Below, one piece after another: positions 34,893 through 43,694 of a DNA stretch of 64,000 nucleotides. Each line of letters begins with the position of its first letter. The stretch's first letter is position 1. The DNA is taken from NCBI RefSeq assembly GCF_022436675.1, contig NZ_JAKUJZ010000003.1, positions 564,598 through 628,597 of the forward strand, given 5' to 3'. The notes beneath the pieces were generated by a model, which was not told the origin of the DNA, searched no databases, and saw only the letters and a list, made by a program, of their open reading frames with translations. Made by a program: the position numbers and the translations under genes. This DNA comes from Rheinheimera hassiensis. GTDB lineage: Bacteria; Pseudomonadota; Gammaproteobacteria; Enterobacterales; Alteromonadaceae.

Positions 34893-36260
34893 TTAACGCG
34901 GCGGCAGCATACCAGGCGGCAGCTTACCGCCCATACCACGCATCATCTTCATTAAGCCGCCTTTACCCGACATTTGCTTCATCATCTTCTGCATTTGGGT
35001 AAACTGTTTCAGCAGTTGGTTAATATCCTGCACCTGAGTGCCGGAGCCGGCGGCAATACGTTTTTTGCGTGAACCTTTAAGCAAATCCGGAAACTCTCGC
35101 TCTTTGGGCGTCATCGAGTTAATAATGGCTTCCATTTTTACAAACTGTTTATCGCCCATCTGGTTCATAGCGCCAGCGGGTAAATTTTTCATGCCCGGCA
35201 GTTTGTCCATCATCGACATCATGCCGCCCATACCGCGCATTTGTACTAATTGCTCACGAAAATCTTCTAATGAAAAGCCTTTGCCTTTCATCATCTTCTG
35301 CGCCATTTTGGCAGATTTTTCTTTATCTACTTTTTGCTCAAGCTCTTCAATTAAGCTCAGCACATCACCCATACCCAAAATACGCGATGCCACCCTGTCC
35401 GGATGAAACGGCTCTAGAGCATCAGTTTTTTCACCGGTACCTAAAAACTTAATCGGCTTGCCGGTAATATGGCGGATAGACAACGCAGCACCACCACGGG
35501 CATCACCATCGGTTTTTGTTAAAATGACCCCGGTAAGCGGTAAGGCATCGTTAAAAGCTTTGGCTGTGTTGGCAGCATCCTGGCCTGTCATGGCATCTAC
35601 CACAAACAAGGTTTCAATAGGTTTTACTGCAGCATGTAACGCCTTTATTTCGTCCATCATGTCGCTGTCGACATGCAAGCGACCCGCAGTATCGACTAAC
35701 AACACATCAAAAATGCGGGTACGGGCATAAGCAATAGCCGCATTAACAATATCAACGGGCTTTTGTGAAATATCGCTGGGGAAAAACTCTACGCCAACAT
35801 CTTTAGCCAGTGTTTCCAGCTGTTTAATCGCTGCCGGGCGATAAACGTCGGCAGACACTACCAACACTTTTTTCTTTTTACGCTCGGTTAAAAATTTAGC
35901 CAGTTTACCTACAGAGGTGGTTTTACCGGCACCTTGCAAGCCTGCCATCAGCACTACTGCTGGTGGCTGCGTATTCAGTGTCAGCTCTTCATTGGCCTCG
36001 CCCATCGCCTCTTCTAAAGCTTTGCGGACAATTTTCAGAAATTCCTGGCCAGGTGTCAGGCTTTTGCTTACTTCCAGCCCAACTGAACGCTCTTTAACGT
36101 TAGCAACAAAATCACGTACTACCGGCAGCGCTACGTCGGCCTCAAGCAGTGCCATACGTACTTCGCGCAGCGTATCTTTAACGTTGTCTTCAGTTAAACG
36201 GCCCCGGCCGGTAATGTTTTTTAGCGTGGCGCTTAAACGATCAGAAAGATTTTCAAACAT
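34893..36260 (-). CDS. ffh: Signal recognition particle GTPase Ffh
   Basis: This 455-aa protein targets nascent membrane proteins with 4.5S RNA and FtsY. The N domain is residues 1-90 and the G domain 95-295, with the P-loop GLQGAGKTT near 107, DTAGR near 190 and TKTDGDARGG near 247. The Met-rich M domain (about 325-455) ends GGKLPPGMLPPR. It is divergent from ypjD, as in E. coli. Confidence 0.97.
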   Translation of the reverse strand: MFENLSDRLSATLKNITGRGRLTEDNVKDTLREVRMALLEADVALPVVRDFVANVKERSVGLEVSKSLTPGQEFLKIVRKALEEAMGEANEELTLNTQPPAVVLMAGLQGAGKTTSVGKLAKFLTERKKKKVLVVSADVYRPAAIKQLETLAKDVGVEFFPSDISQKPVDIVNAAIAYARTRIFDVLLVDTAGRLHVDSDMMDEIKALHAAVKPIETLFVVDAMTGQDAANTAKAFNDALPLTGVILTKTDGDARGGAALSIRHITGKPIKFLGTGEKTDALEPFHPDRVASRILGMGDVLSLIEELEQKVDKEKSAKMAQKMMKGKGFSLEDFREQLVQMRGMGGMMSMMDKLPGMKNLPAGAMNQMGDKQFVKMEAIINSMTPKEREFPDLLKGSRKKRIAAGSGTQVQDINQLLKQFTQMQKMMKQMSGKGGLMKMMRGMGGKLPPGMLPPR

Positions 36261-36409
36261 GGTTTTTCACTCGACAGCCATAATGCGTCCGATTATATCA
36301 AACTCAAGCGGCAGAAGCAGCCGTTAAGAAACTGTTGAGCGCAGCTATGGGCTTCCGGCAAAAGTTGCAATACAATGGTTGGCCATTAAAACAAAAGGAA
36401 ATGCTGCTA

Positions 36410-37216
36410 ATGTCTACGGTGCCGTTAACTGCGCTGGCCTTAATTGCCTATCTGGTTGCTACCGGCTCGGTATTGCTGCGCATTTTTCACCCGCAGGGGC
36501 CGCATTTTAAAACCACCTTTAGTGCAGCCATTATTGGCCTGGTGCTGCATATGCTGGTACTGGTCGCCATGTTGTTTACTGAACAAGGGCAAAATTTCAG
36601 CTTGCTGAATGTCAGCTCTCTGGTGTGCTGGCTTATTACGGTGGCGATAACGCTTACAGCCCTGCGTACGCCAACTATATTGCTGTTACCGGTTGTTTAT
36701 GGCTTTGCCAGCCTGGTGCAACTGGCCGTGCTTACCTTACCGCACAGTGTGCAACTGCAGCACTTTGAGCAAAATATTATATTGCTACTGCATATTATGC
36801 TGGCGTTTATTGCCTACGCTATTTTAATGATGGCGATGCTGTACTCGTTTCAGGTTAGCTATATCAGCAACAGATTAAAGCAGAAAGACTTTGCCGCTAT
36901 GACACGGCATATGCCGCCTTTAGTACAAGCCGAAGTGTTACAATTTCGCATTCTGCTGGCCGGCACTATACTGCTGGGGCTGGCCTTGTTGGTTGCTGCG
37001 GTTTTTATGGATAACTGGCTGGCAAAAGATAACCTGCATAAAAACGTGTTCAGCCTGCTTGGTTTTGCTGTTTTTGCCGTGTTATGTTGGGGCCATGCCC
37101 GCAAGGGCTGGCGCGGTAAAACCGCTAACATTTTAACTGTCACCGGTGCAGCCTTGTTAACACTTGGCTATTTTGGCAGCCGCTTTGTACGCGAAGTGCT
37201 GCTAAATACACTTTAA
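36410..37216 (+). CDS. ypjD: YpjD, CcsA/CcmC-like inner-membrane protein
   Basis: This 268-aa protein has about eight hydrophobic helices of the cytochrome-c-assembly superfamily. Conserved His residues lie in LVLHMLVL, LLLHIMLAF and near DNLHKNVFSLL. Its role is not established despite similarity to haem-handling proteins. ATG 36410 is chosen since AAAGGAA lies about 9 nt before it and the length matches E. coli YpjD (263 aa). The ffh / ypjD / yfjD neighbourhood is conserved. Confidence 0.86.
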   Translation: MSTVPLTALALIAYLVATGSVLLRIFHPQGPHFKTTFSAAIIGLVLHMLVLVAMLFTEQGQNFSLLNVSSLVCWLITVAITLTALRTPTILLLPVVYGFASLVQLAVLTLPHSVQLQHFEQNIILLLHIMLAFIAYAILMMAMLYSFQVSYISNRLKQKDFAAMTRHMPPLVQAEVLQFRILLAGTILLGLALLVAAVFMDNWLAKDNLHKNVFSLLGFAVFAVLCWGHARKGWRGKTANILTVTGAALLTLGYFGSRFVREVLLNTL

Positions 37217-37281
37217 TTCTTGACTCATCTGCTACTTCGTAATATCAAGTACAGGTGTTTGGCAATACGGGTATTTAACTC

Positions 37282-38550
37282 TTGGACGACATATCGACGG
37301 GTACGCTATTTATCATTCTTGGCGTGCTCTTATTTTTATCTGCCTATTTCTCAGGATCAGAAACAGGCATGATGTCTGTTAACCCTTATCGTTTAAAGCA
37401 TTTAACAAACGAGAACCATAAGGGTGCCATCAGGGTCAGCGAACTGTTAAAACGGCCTGATCGCCTAATCGGCCTTATTTTAATTGGCAATAACCTGGTA
37501 AACATCGCCGCCTCTGCGATCGCCACTATTATTGGTATGCGTTTATACGGCGATGTAGGTATTGCTATTGCTACCGTAGCGCTAACTATGGTGGTATTAG
37601 TGTTTGCCGAAGTCACGCCGAAAACCATTGCCGCTCTGCACCCGGAACGTATTGCCTTTCCCAGTTCTGCTTTACTTAAAGTACTGTTAAAGATCTTTTA
37701 CCCGCTGGTATGGTTAGTTAATTTTATTACTAACGGTATTTTGGGGGTTATGGGCATTAGCCCGGAAAAACATCAGGGTAATAGCTTAAGCGCTGAAGAG
37801 TTACGTACCGTAGTACATGAAGCCGGCGCCCTTATTCCCGAGCAACACCAGAGTATGCTGGTGGGCGTATTGGATCTGGAAAACGCCACGGTTGAAGATA
37901 TTATGGTGCCGCGAAATGAAATTGTCGGCATAGATATTAATGACGACTGGAAAGACATCGAGCGCCAGCTGGCCAATATGCAGTACAGCCGCATCTTGTT
38001 ATTCCGTGACAACATTGATGATGCCATCGGCTTTGTCCACCCCCGCGAGCTGATGCGCCTGCTGATTAAAGAGCAACTGACTAAATCTACCCTAATGCGT
38101 GCAGTAAGCGATATTTACTTTATTCCTGAAGGCACCCAGCTCAATACCCAATTGTTAAAGTTTCAGCGCACCAAAGATCGTATCGGCCTGGTGGTTGACG
38201 AATATGGCGATATTCAGGGGCTGGTAACGCTGGCAGATATTCTGGAAGAAGTGGTCGGTGAATTTACTACGGATATTGCCAGCAATGGCAGCGACGATAT
38301 TATTGCCCAGCCTGACGGTTCTTACCTTATTGACGGCGGCATTAACCTGCGCGATCTGAACCGGGAAATGCAGCTGGAGCTGCCGACCGACGGCCCTAAA
38401 ACACTAAACGGCCTGATTTTGGAGTATCTGGAAGAAATACCCCAGGGTAAGCTGAGTATAAAGCTGGCCGGTTATCCGCTTGAAGTGGTAGACGTACAGG
38501 ACAATATGATTAAAACAGTGCGTCTGTTACCGCACCTGAAAAAGCCTTAA
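37282..38550 (+). CDS. yfjD: HlyC/CorC-family (CNNM) transporter, CorB/YfjD type
   Basis: This 422-aa protein has an N-terminal DUF21 membrane domain (1-190) with AYFSGSETGMMSVNPYRL and LIGNNLVNI. A CBS pair (about 200-325, with IMVPRNEI and LVVDEYGDIQGLVT) and a C-terminal CorC_HlyC domain (about 340-420) follow. The family is linked to Mg2+/Co2+ export. The start is TTG 37282: E. coli YfjD aligns from this residue (MxxISTxTL), and no ATG is near. The ribosome site is weak (ACGGG). Confidence 0.88.
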   Translation: MDDISTGTLFIILGVLLFLSAYFSGSETGMMSVNPYRLKHLTNENHKGAIRVSELLKRPDRLIGLILIGNNLVNIAASAIATIIGMRLYGDVGIAIATVALTMVVLVFAEVTPKTIAALHPERIAFPSSALLKVLLKIFYPLVWLVNFITNGILGVMGISPEKHQGNSLSAEELRTVVHEAGALIPEQHQSMLVGVLDLENATVEDIMVPRNEIVGIDINDDWKDIERQLANMQYSRILLFRDNIDDAIGFVHPRELMRLLIKEQLTKSTLMRAVSDIYFIPEGTQLNTQLLKFQRTKDRIGLVVDEYGDIQGLVTLADILEEVVGEFTTDIASNGSDDIIAQPDGSYLIDGGINLRDLNREMQLELPTDGPKTLNGLILEYLEEIPQGKLSIKLAGYPLEVVDVQDNMIKTVRLLPHLKKP

Positions 38551-38560
38551 AACGGCAAAA

Positions 38561-38585
38561 AAAAACCGGCCGCGCCGGTTTTTTT
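38561..38585. terminator. Bidirectional terminator after yfjD
   Basis: AAAAACCGGC/GCCGGTTTTT with a 3-nt loop, A-run before and T-run after. It serves yfjD and the convergent SLT lipoprotein gene. Confidence 0.9.
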
Positions 38586-38601
38586 ATTTTTGTATACTAC
38601 A

Positions 38602-39234
38602 TTAGCCGAAAAACAGCCGCCACAACCAGCCGCGTTTTAAGTCATCTTCACAGGTTTTTAGTTGCGCCGAATAAACTTTGGCACGGTTATCAACCTGCTT
38701 GGCAACATTAACCAGCCATGCTTTATTTTTGTAACTGCCGCGCCGATAGCCGCCCCAACCTTCATGGTAATTCAGGTAAAGGTTGTAACCGTCCCACTTG
38801 GATATTTTATTAACCCTGTGGGTTTTATCCAGATACCAGCCCATAAAGTCCATAGCATCAGAAAAATTGTCACGGCTGGCCCAGAAGCGATCAGCTTCTT
38901 TAACGTATTCATCCCAGGTAACTGTTTTTGCTTGCGAATAACCGTAAGCACTGCTGGCTCGGCCATAAGGAATAAAGCCTAAAAACCACCGCATTGGCGG
39001 GCGCGCATTATGCCTGAAACTACTTTCCTGATACATAATACTCATAGGCACATGAACGGGCACACCCCATTTGTCGCGCATTTTCGCGGCAGCATCATAC
39101 CAATCACGGTGTTCATAGAATATTTCACACAGATTAGAGCTGTTCTGTGGTGGTGGTGTACTGCAACCACTGATAAACAGCACGGCTGCAGTGGCAAAAA
39201 TAAATGGTTTTATTTGTTTGTGAACTTTTTTCAT
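38602..39234 (-). CDS. Lytic-transglycosylase-like (SLT) lipoprotein
   Basis: A 210-aa protein with a lipoprotein signal ending ISGC (Cys about 24). The catalytic-type segment SIMYQESSF (Glu about residue 67) is followed by SSAYGYSQA, the layout of SLT/goose-lysozyme domains that cleave peptidoglycan. A conserved YLNYHEGWGGY block follows. The closest subfamily role is unknown. ATG 39234 gives a standard signal peptide; ATG 39255 and 39270 are alternatives. It is convergent with yfjD. Confidence 0.78.
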   Translation of the reverse strand: MKKVHKQIKPFIFATAAVLFISGCSTPPPQNSSNLCEIFYEHRDWYDAAAKMRDKWGVPVHVPMSIMYQESSFRHNARPPMRWFLGFIPYGRASSAYGYSQAKTVTWDEYVKEADRFWASRDNFSDAMDFMGWYLDKTHRVNKISKWDGYNLYLNYHEGWGGYRRGSYKNKAWLVNVAKQVDNRAKVYSAQLKTCEDDLKRGWLWRLFFG

Positions 39235-39304
39235 CCGACCGATTCTAACAAGGTGCATGGATGCAACCAAGTTTTATTCTCCCTGGATACTGTTACGGCT
39301 ACCA

Positions 39305-40909
39305 TTAGGTAGCCGCTTTTTTATCCTCACATTGCGGCACTTCAGCAAAATACTGCTCAATATACTGATCAAAGCTCACATTATCCTGTTGCTCAACCTG
39401 TTGTTGCGTCAGTAGTGACTGTGTAGCTGCTTGGGTAAACTCTTCAGCAGAGTAATACTGGTAGGGTTCCTGTAGCAGCTGTTGGCGATACGTTGCCGAT
39501 AAATTTAAGGTGTAGCTACTGTTATCCTGCTGTTGTGACAGTAACTGGTTTAATAATTTACCGGAAAAAGTCTGGGATGGGTCCAGCAAGCCGAGATAAA
39601 ATTGCTTCAAAGCGCCGCTATATCCCTGCGTTGCATAGGCAGAATCCAGATACTGTGCCAGAGGCATCATATCGGCAAACAATTCCTCTGCCCAATCCAG
39701 CATCAAGCGTGGTTGGCCATTTTGCTGGATCTCCAGATTAGTGCGCCGCCCGTCGGTGACCACTTTTTTCAGGTTTTGCTCAGTAATAGTTTGCTCAGCC
39801 GCCGACATATTCGGGCTGTCCTGTAACAGGCAATACAGCAGGAAAACATCAAGGAAATGCATCTGCTCTGCGCTAATGCCGACACTGCTAAACGGATTAA
39901 CATCCAGCGCCCGTACTTCAATGTACTCAACGCCACGCTTGGCCAGTGCACACGTTGGCCGCTCGCCGGACTGGGTAGTGCGTTTGGGCCGGATGGTAGA
40001 ATAAAATTCGTTTTCTATTTGCAGTACATTGGCATTGAGTTGCTGGTATTCACCATTAACCTTAACGCCAATATTTTTATATTCGTCAGACGGCATGCTA
40101 ATCGCCTGATGCAGGCCGGCAATATACTCTGGCAGGCTGTTGTAAGTAATATTCAGGCTGGATTGTGCACTGTTGGTATAACCCAGGTCACTCATACGCA
40201 GCGAGGTGGCATAAGGCAGATACACCGATCCTTTGCCAAGCTCCTGAAAGTTATAGCGGCTGCTGCGTCCTTCCAGAAACGACTTACACATCGCCGGTGA
40301 AGCCCCAAATAAATACACGATCAGCCAGGCATAGCGTTTGTAGTTACGTATCAACGCCAGATACTGCTCGGAAATAAATGTCTGTAAGTCGCCGCTTTGC
40401 CCCAAAATTTGCTGATACTGTTGCCAGAAGCCTTGCGAAAAAGAAAAGTTAAAATGCACACCGCTGATAGCCTGCATCATGCTGCCATAGCGGTTATGCA
40501 GGCCTTTGCGATACAGGGTTTTCATTCTGCCGACATTAGAACTACCATACTGGGCAAACGGAATTTGCTTCTGATCAGTAATAAAACACGGCATGCTGCC
40601 AGCCCAAAACTGCTCATTACCGATGTTCTTAATGGTAAAACGGTGGATATCTGTCAGCTGTGCTAAAGTGGTATCAATGCTATCGCTGACCGGCGTAATA
40701 AATTCAAGCAAAGATTCGGAAAAATCGGTCGTGATCCACGGATGGGTTAAAGCAGCGCCAAGCGCTTTTGGATGAGGTGTTAATGCCAGTTCGCCATCAG
40801 GCTTAACCCGCAACGTCTCCCGCTCTATACCGCGCTGAATACCTGTAATGGCATGTTTATTAGGCGCTGCATTAAGCTTAGCCAGACGTTGTTGTAAAGT
40901 TGAGCCCAA
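39305..40909 (-). CDS. gshA: Glutamate-cysteine ligase
   Basis: This 534-aa enzyme performs the first step of glutathione synthesis, ATP-dependent gamma-glutamylcysteine formation. Recognisable blocks include GIQRGIERETLRV near the N-terminus, HPWITTDFSESLLEFITP, GVHFNFS, ARLGYTN-like MSDLGYTNSAQSSLNI and VEYIEVRALDVNPF. The start is TTG 40907-40909, supported by AAGGAATTACC immediately upstream. It appears monocistronic. Confidence 0.95.
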   Translation of the reverse strand: MGSTLQQRLAKLNAAPNKHAITGIQRGIERETLRVKPDGELALTPHPKALGAALTHPWITTDFSESLLEFITPVSDSIDTTLAQLTDIHRFTIKNIGNEQFWAGSMPCFITDQKQIPFAQYGSSNVGRMKTLYRKGLHNRYGSMMQAISGVHFNFSFSQGFWQQYQQILGQSGDLQTFISEQYLALIRNYKRYAWLIVYLFGASPAMCKSFLEGRSSRYNFQELGKGSVYLPYATSLRMSDLGYTNSAQSSLNITYNSLPEYIAGLHQAISMPSDEYKNIGVKVNGEYQQLNANVLQIENEFYSTIRPKRTTQSGERPTCALAKRGVEYIEVRALDVNPFSSVGISAEQMHFLDVFLLYCLLQDSPNMSAAEQTITEQNLKKVVTDGRRTNLEIQQNGQPRLMLDWAEELFADMMPLAQYLDSAYATQGYSGALKQFYLGLLDPSQTFSGKLLNQLLSQQQDNSSYTLNLSATYRQQLLQEPYQYYSAEEFTQAATQSLLTQQQVEQQDNVSFDQYIEQYFAEVPQCEDKKAAT

Positions 40910-41051
40910 GGTAATTCCTTAATTGCTATCTGATTGTGCTGAAATTGGGGCGTTGAGGCCAATCTCAAGACCGGTGCTTAATTTAGCCTGCAATTTCATT
41001 TTCAACAATCGAAGATTTGGTCGCTTAACCTCCTTACGCGTTAAACTGCCA

Positions 41052-41063
41052 CAGCCATGGCTG
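41052..41063. repeat. 12-bp palindrome upstream of the chemoreceptor gene
   Basis: CAGCCATGGCTG is a perfect palindrome in the 226-nt divergent region between gshA and the chemoreceptor. It could be an operator; nothing else in that region could be assigned. Confidence 0.25.
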
Positions 41064-41135
41064 CAATTATTACGTTAATACATTAGACTTACCAGATCAG
41101 GTACAAGGTAACAACTACTTAAATAAGCAGGTGAC

Positions 41136-42680
41136 ATGAACCGTCGCAACACAAGTACTATAAACGAAGAAGTAAAATTCAGTGCTGAGCAGGAACTGGT
41201 TTCTACCACAGATTTACGCGGCGTAATCACCTATGCCAACCCGGCTTTTTGTAAGGTCGCAGGTTACAGCGTAGAAGAGCTAGTGGGTAACAACCACAAT
41301 CTTGTACGTCACCCGGATATGCCCAAAGCGGCTTTTGCTGATTTATGGCACAAGCTTAAGCAAGGCCAATCATGGCGTGGCCTGGTAAAAAACCGCTGCA
41401 AAGATGGCCGTTATTACTGGGTAGATGCCTTTGTTACCCCTATTTACCAGCAGGGCAAACTGGTGGGTTATCAGTCGGTACGGGTAAAACCCGATGCAGC
41501 CATGATAGAGCGGGCAAATAAAAGTTATCCGACCATAGCTGCCGGCAAAATACCGTCAGACTGGCGTAGCCGCTTTGCAGTTAAACGTGGCGCGGCTTTC
41601 GCTCTGACAATACTACTAACCGGCGCCGGTGCTATGTTGTTTGGCAGCCACTTTTTGTGGGCACTGCTGTTACCGCTAGTCTGGTTAGCTTGTTGCTACG
41701 ACGAACTGTTTATTATTCCGGCACGGCTGCAACAAGCCAAAGCCAAATTCGACAGTGTATCACGCTGGATTTACTCGGGTTTTGGCCCTTACGGCATTGC
41801 TGATTTTCAGCAAAAAATGGCCCAAGCCAGGCTGCGTACTGTGCTGGGCCGAGCCACAGACAGTACAGCAGCATTGAGCATCATTGCTGAAACGCAGGCA
41901 GAAGCAGTGCATATGACAGAGCAAGGTATTCACCAGCAGCATGACCGCCTAAGCAGTATTGTCGCCGCAACGTCTCAGCTTTACAGCACAGTACAGGATA
42001 TTGCAGAACGAACTCAGGACACTCATCAGCAGGTAAGCGATACGCATAAAATCTGCGAAGCAGCAAAAACCACCATGCAGCACACGGCTAAAACAGTACA
42101 ACAACTGGCGACCGAAGTTCAGGGCGCAGCAGCTACAGCTGACGGCCTGGCGGTTGAAGCTGAGCGCATCGGCATAGTGATGACTGAAATTCAGGGTATT
42201 GCCGATCAAACCAACCTGCTGGCATTAAATGCAGCCATTGAAGCAGCCCGCGCCGGTGAGCATGGCCGGGGGTTTGCTGTGGTAGCAGATGAAGTACGAG
42301 CTTTGTCTTCCCGTACCCACAAGGCAACAGAGCAAATTAAACAATCGATAGGCGAAATACAGCAAACCTTACTTAGCTGGGGCAAGGTTATGCTGCATAG
42401 CCGCCAGCAAGTGGATATCTGCGTCACCGAAACCCAGCACAGCGAGCTGCAACTGGCGGAGATTTCACGCATGATTGATCATATCGCCCAGCTGTCATCG
42501 CAAATTACCACAGCGGCAACCCAGCAAGGTGTCGTTGCCAATGATGTGCAGCAAAGTGTTGAACATATACAGCAAATTGCCCAGACCAACCTGAGCAATA
42601 TTCAAATAGTGTCTGACAACAGCTCAGCCTTGCAGCAACAAGCTGGCAAAATTGCTGATATGAATAAAAGTTTTGGTTAA
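41136..42680 (+). CDS. PAS-containing methyl-accepting chemotaxis protein (Aer-like)
   Basis: This 514-aa receptor has an N-terminal PAS domain (about 20-120, [21 protein letters not shown] and [13 protein letters not shown]). Two closely spaced membrane segments (about 150-190) come next. The cytoplasmic signalling domain has the hairpin tip [34 protein letters not shown] region (about 352-386). With no periplasmic domain it should sense an intracellular signal such as redox state, as Aer does. GCAGGTGAC precedes ATG 41136. Confidence 0.9.
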   Translation: MNRRNTSTINEEVKFSAEQELVSTTDLRGVITYANPAFCKVAGYSVEELVGNNHNLVRHPDMPKAAFADLWHKLKQGQSWRGLVKNRCKDGRYYWVDAFVTPIYQQGKLVGYQSVRVKPDAAMIERANKSYPTIAAGKIPSDWRSRFAVKRGAAFALTILLTGAGAMLFGSHFLWALLLPLVWLACCYDELFIIPARLQQAKAKFDSVSRWIYSGFGPYGIADFQQKMAQARLRTVLGRATDSTAALSIIAETQAEAVHMTEQGIHQQHDRLSSIVAATSQLYSTVQDIAERTQDTHQQVSDTHKICEAAKTTMQHTAKTVQQLATEVQGAAATADGLAVEAERIGIVMTEIQGIADQTNLLALNAAIEAARAGEHGRGFAVVADEVRALSSRTHKATEQIKQSIGEIQQTLLSWGKVMLHSRQQVDICVTETQHSELQLAEISRMIDHIAQLSSQITTAATQQGVVANDVQQSVEHIQQIAQTNLSNIQIVSDNSSALQQQAGKIADMNKSFG

Positions 42681-42685
42681 AAACG

Positions 42686-42713
42686 AAAAAACTCCGCCGC
42701 AGCGGAGTTTTTT
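42686..42713. terminator. Bidirectional terminator between chemoreceptor and pssA
   Basis: AAAAAACTCCGC/GCGGAGTTTTTT with a CGCA loop, usable in both directions by the convergent genes. Confidence 0.9.
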
Positions 42714-42744
42714 CGTATTATTTATTTAGCTTATTGCTTCCGGT

Positions 42745-43578
42745 TTACAGGCTCTTGCTGTCGTCTTTGGTGGCAGAGTCTGCCGCTTTGGGCTCTTTGT
42801 CTATATCGGCAAAGTCAGCGTCATCAGAATCACCCAGCACGTGTTCCAGTTTCAGTTTACGTACACTGCGAATTGTCGTCACCGGGCCAGAGCAGGCATA
42901 GATAAAGAAAATGCCAAACAGCATTTCAGCTGGTCGGGCAGCTATTACGACAAAAATCAGCACTACCATCAAAATGGTTAAAAAGGATACCCTGTCACGC
43001 CAGTTCAGATCTTTAAACGAGTTATAGCGGAAGTTACTTACCATCAGTAAACCCGTAACGATAGTCAGCAAGCCCACCAGATAGCCAATGTTATCCCCAT
43101 CAACCTGATAAATACTGCCGCTCCATACCATGCCAGCAATAATAGCTGCGGCAGCCGGGCTGGCTAAGCCCTGAAAAAACCGGCCGTCGGTAACACCCAG
43201 GTTAGCGTTAAAACGTGCCAGACGCAGCGCGGCGCAGGCAACAAAAATAAATGCAGCCAGCCAGCCGAACTTGCCGTACTCGGCAAGGCCCCAGTTGTAT
43301 GCCACCAACGCCGGAGCAATACCGAACGACAACATATCAGACATACTATCGTACTGGGCACCGAACTCGCTTTGTGTATTGGTTAAGCGCGCTACCCGCC
43401 CATCCAGGCCATCAAAAATCATTGCGATAAAAATCGCTACAGCAGCAGCTTCAAATCGACCGTTCATTGATGACACTATGGCGAAAAAACCAGAAAATAA
43501 GCCAGCGGTTGTCAGCAAATTAGGTAACAGGTAAATGCCCTTACGCGGGCTGGTATCATTTGTTTTTGACTCAGGCAT
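42745..43578 (-). CDS. pssA: CDP-diacylglycerol-serine O-phosphatidyltransferase
   Basis: This 277-aa integral membrane enzyme makes phosphatidylserine. It carries the CDP-alcohol phosphotransferase signature DGLDGRVARLTNTQSEFGAQ...D region (DGx2ARx8Gx3Dx3D, near residues 57-85). It has about eight membrane helices and an acidic C-terminal tail (DSDDADFADIDKEPK). It is the membrane type found in Gram-positives and many proteobacteria, unlike the E. coli PLD-type PssA. Confidence 0.92.
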   Translation of the reverse strand: MPESKTNDTSPRKGIYLLPNLLTTAGLFSGFFAIVSSMNGRFEAAAVAIFIAMIFDGLDGRVARLTNTQSEFGAQYDSMSDMLSFGIAPALVAYNWGLAEYGKFGWLAAFIFVACAALRLARFNANLGVTDGRFFQGLASPAAAAIIAGMVWSGSIYQVDGDNIGYLVGLLTIVTGLLMVSNFRYNSFKDLNWRDRVSFLTILMVVLIFVVIAARPAEMLFGIFFIYACSGPVTTIRSVRKLKLEHVLGDSDDADFADIDKEPKAADSATKDDSKSL

Positions 43579-43650
43579 AAAGCAACTTCTACGTTGTGGA
43601 TTTACAATGGATTATAAGGGACATACCTTAACATGGATAGCCTGAAGGCA

Positions 43651-43676
43651 AAAGTGACCGCCGAAGCAGTCACTTT
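43651..43676 (-). terminator. Probable terminator of clpB
   Basis: AAAGTGAC/GTCACTTT, an 8-bp stem with a 10-nt loop, 18 nt after the clpB stop; only a short T-run follows. Confidence 0.55.
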
Positions 43677-43694
43677 CTACCGGCAACTACCAGA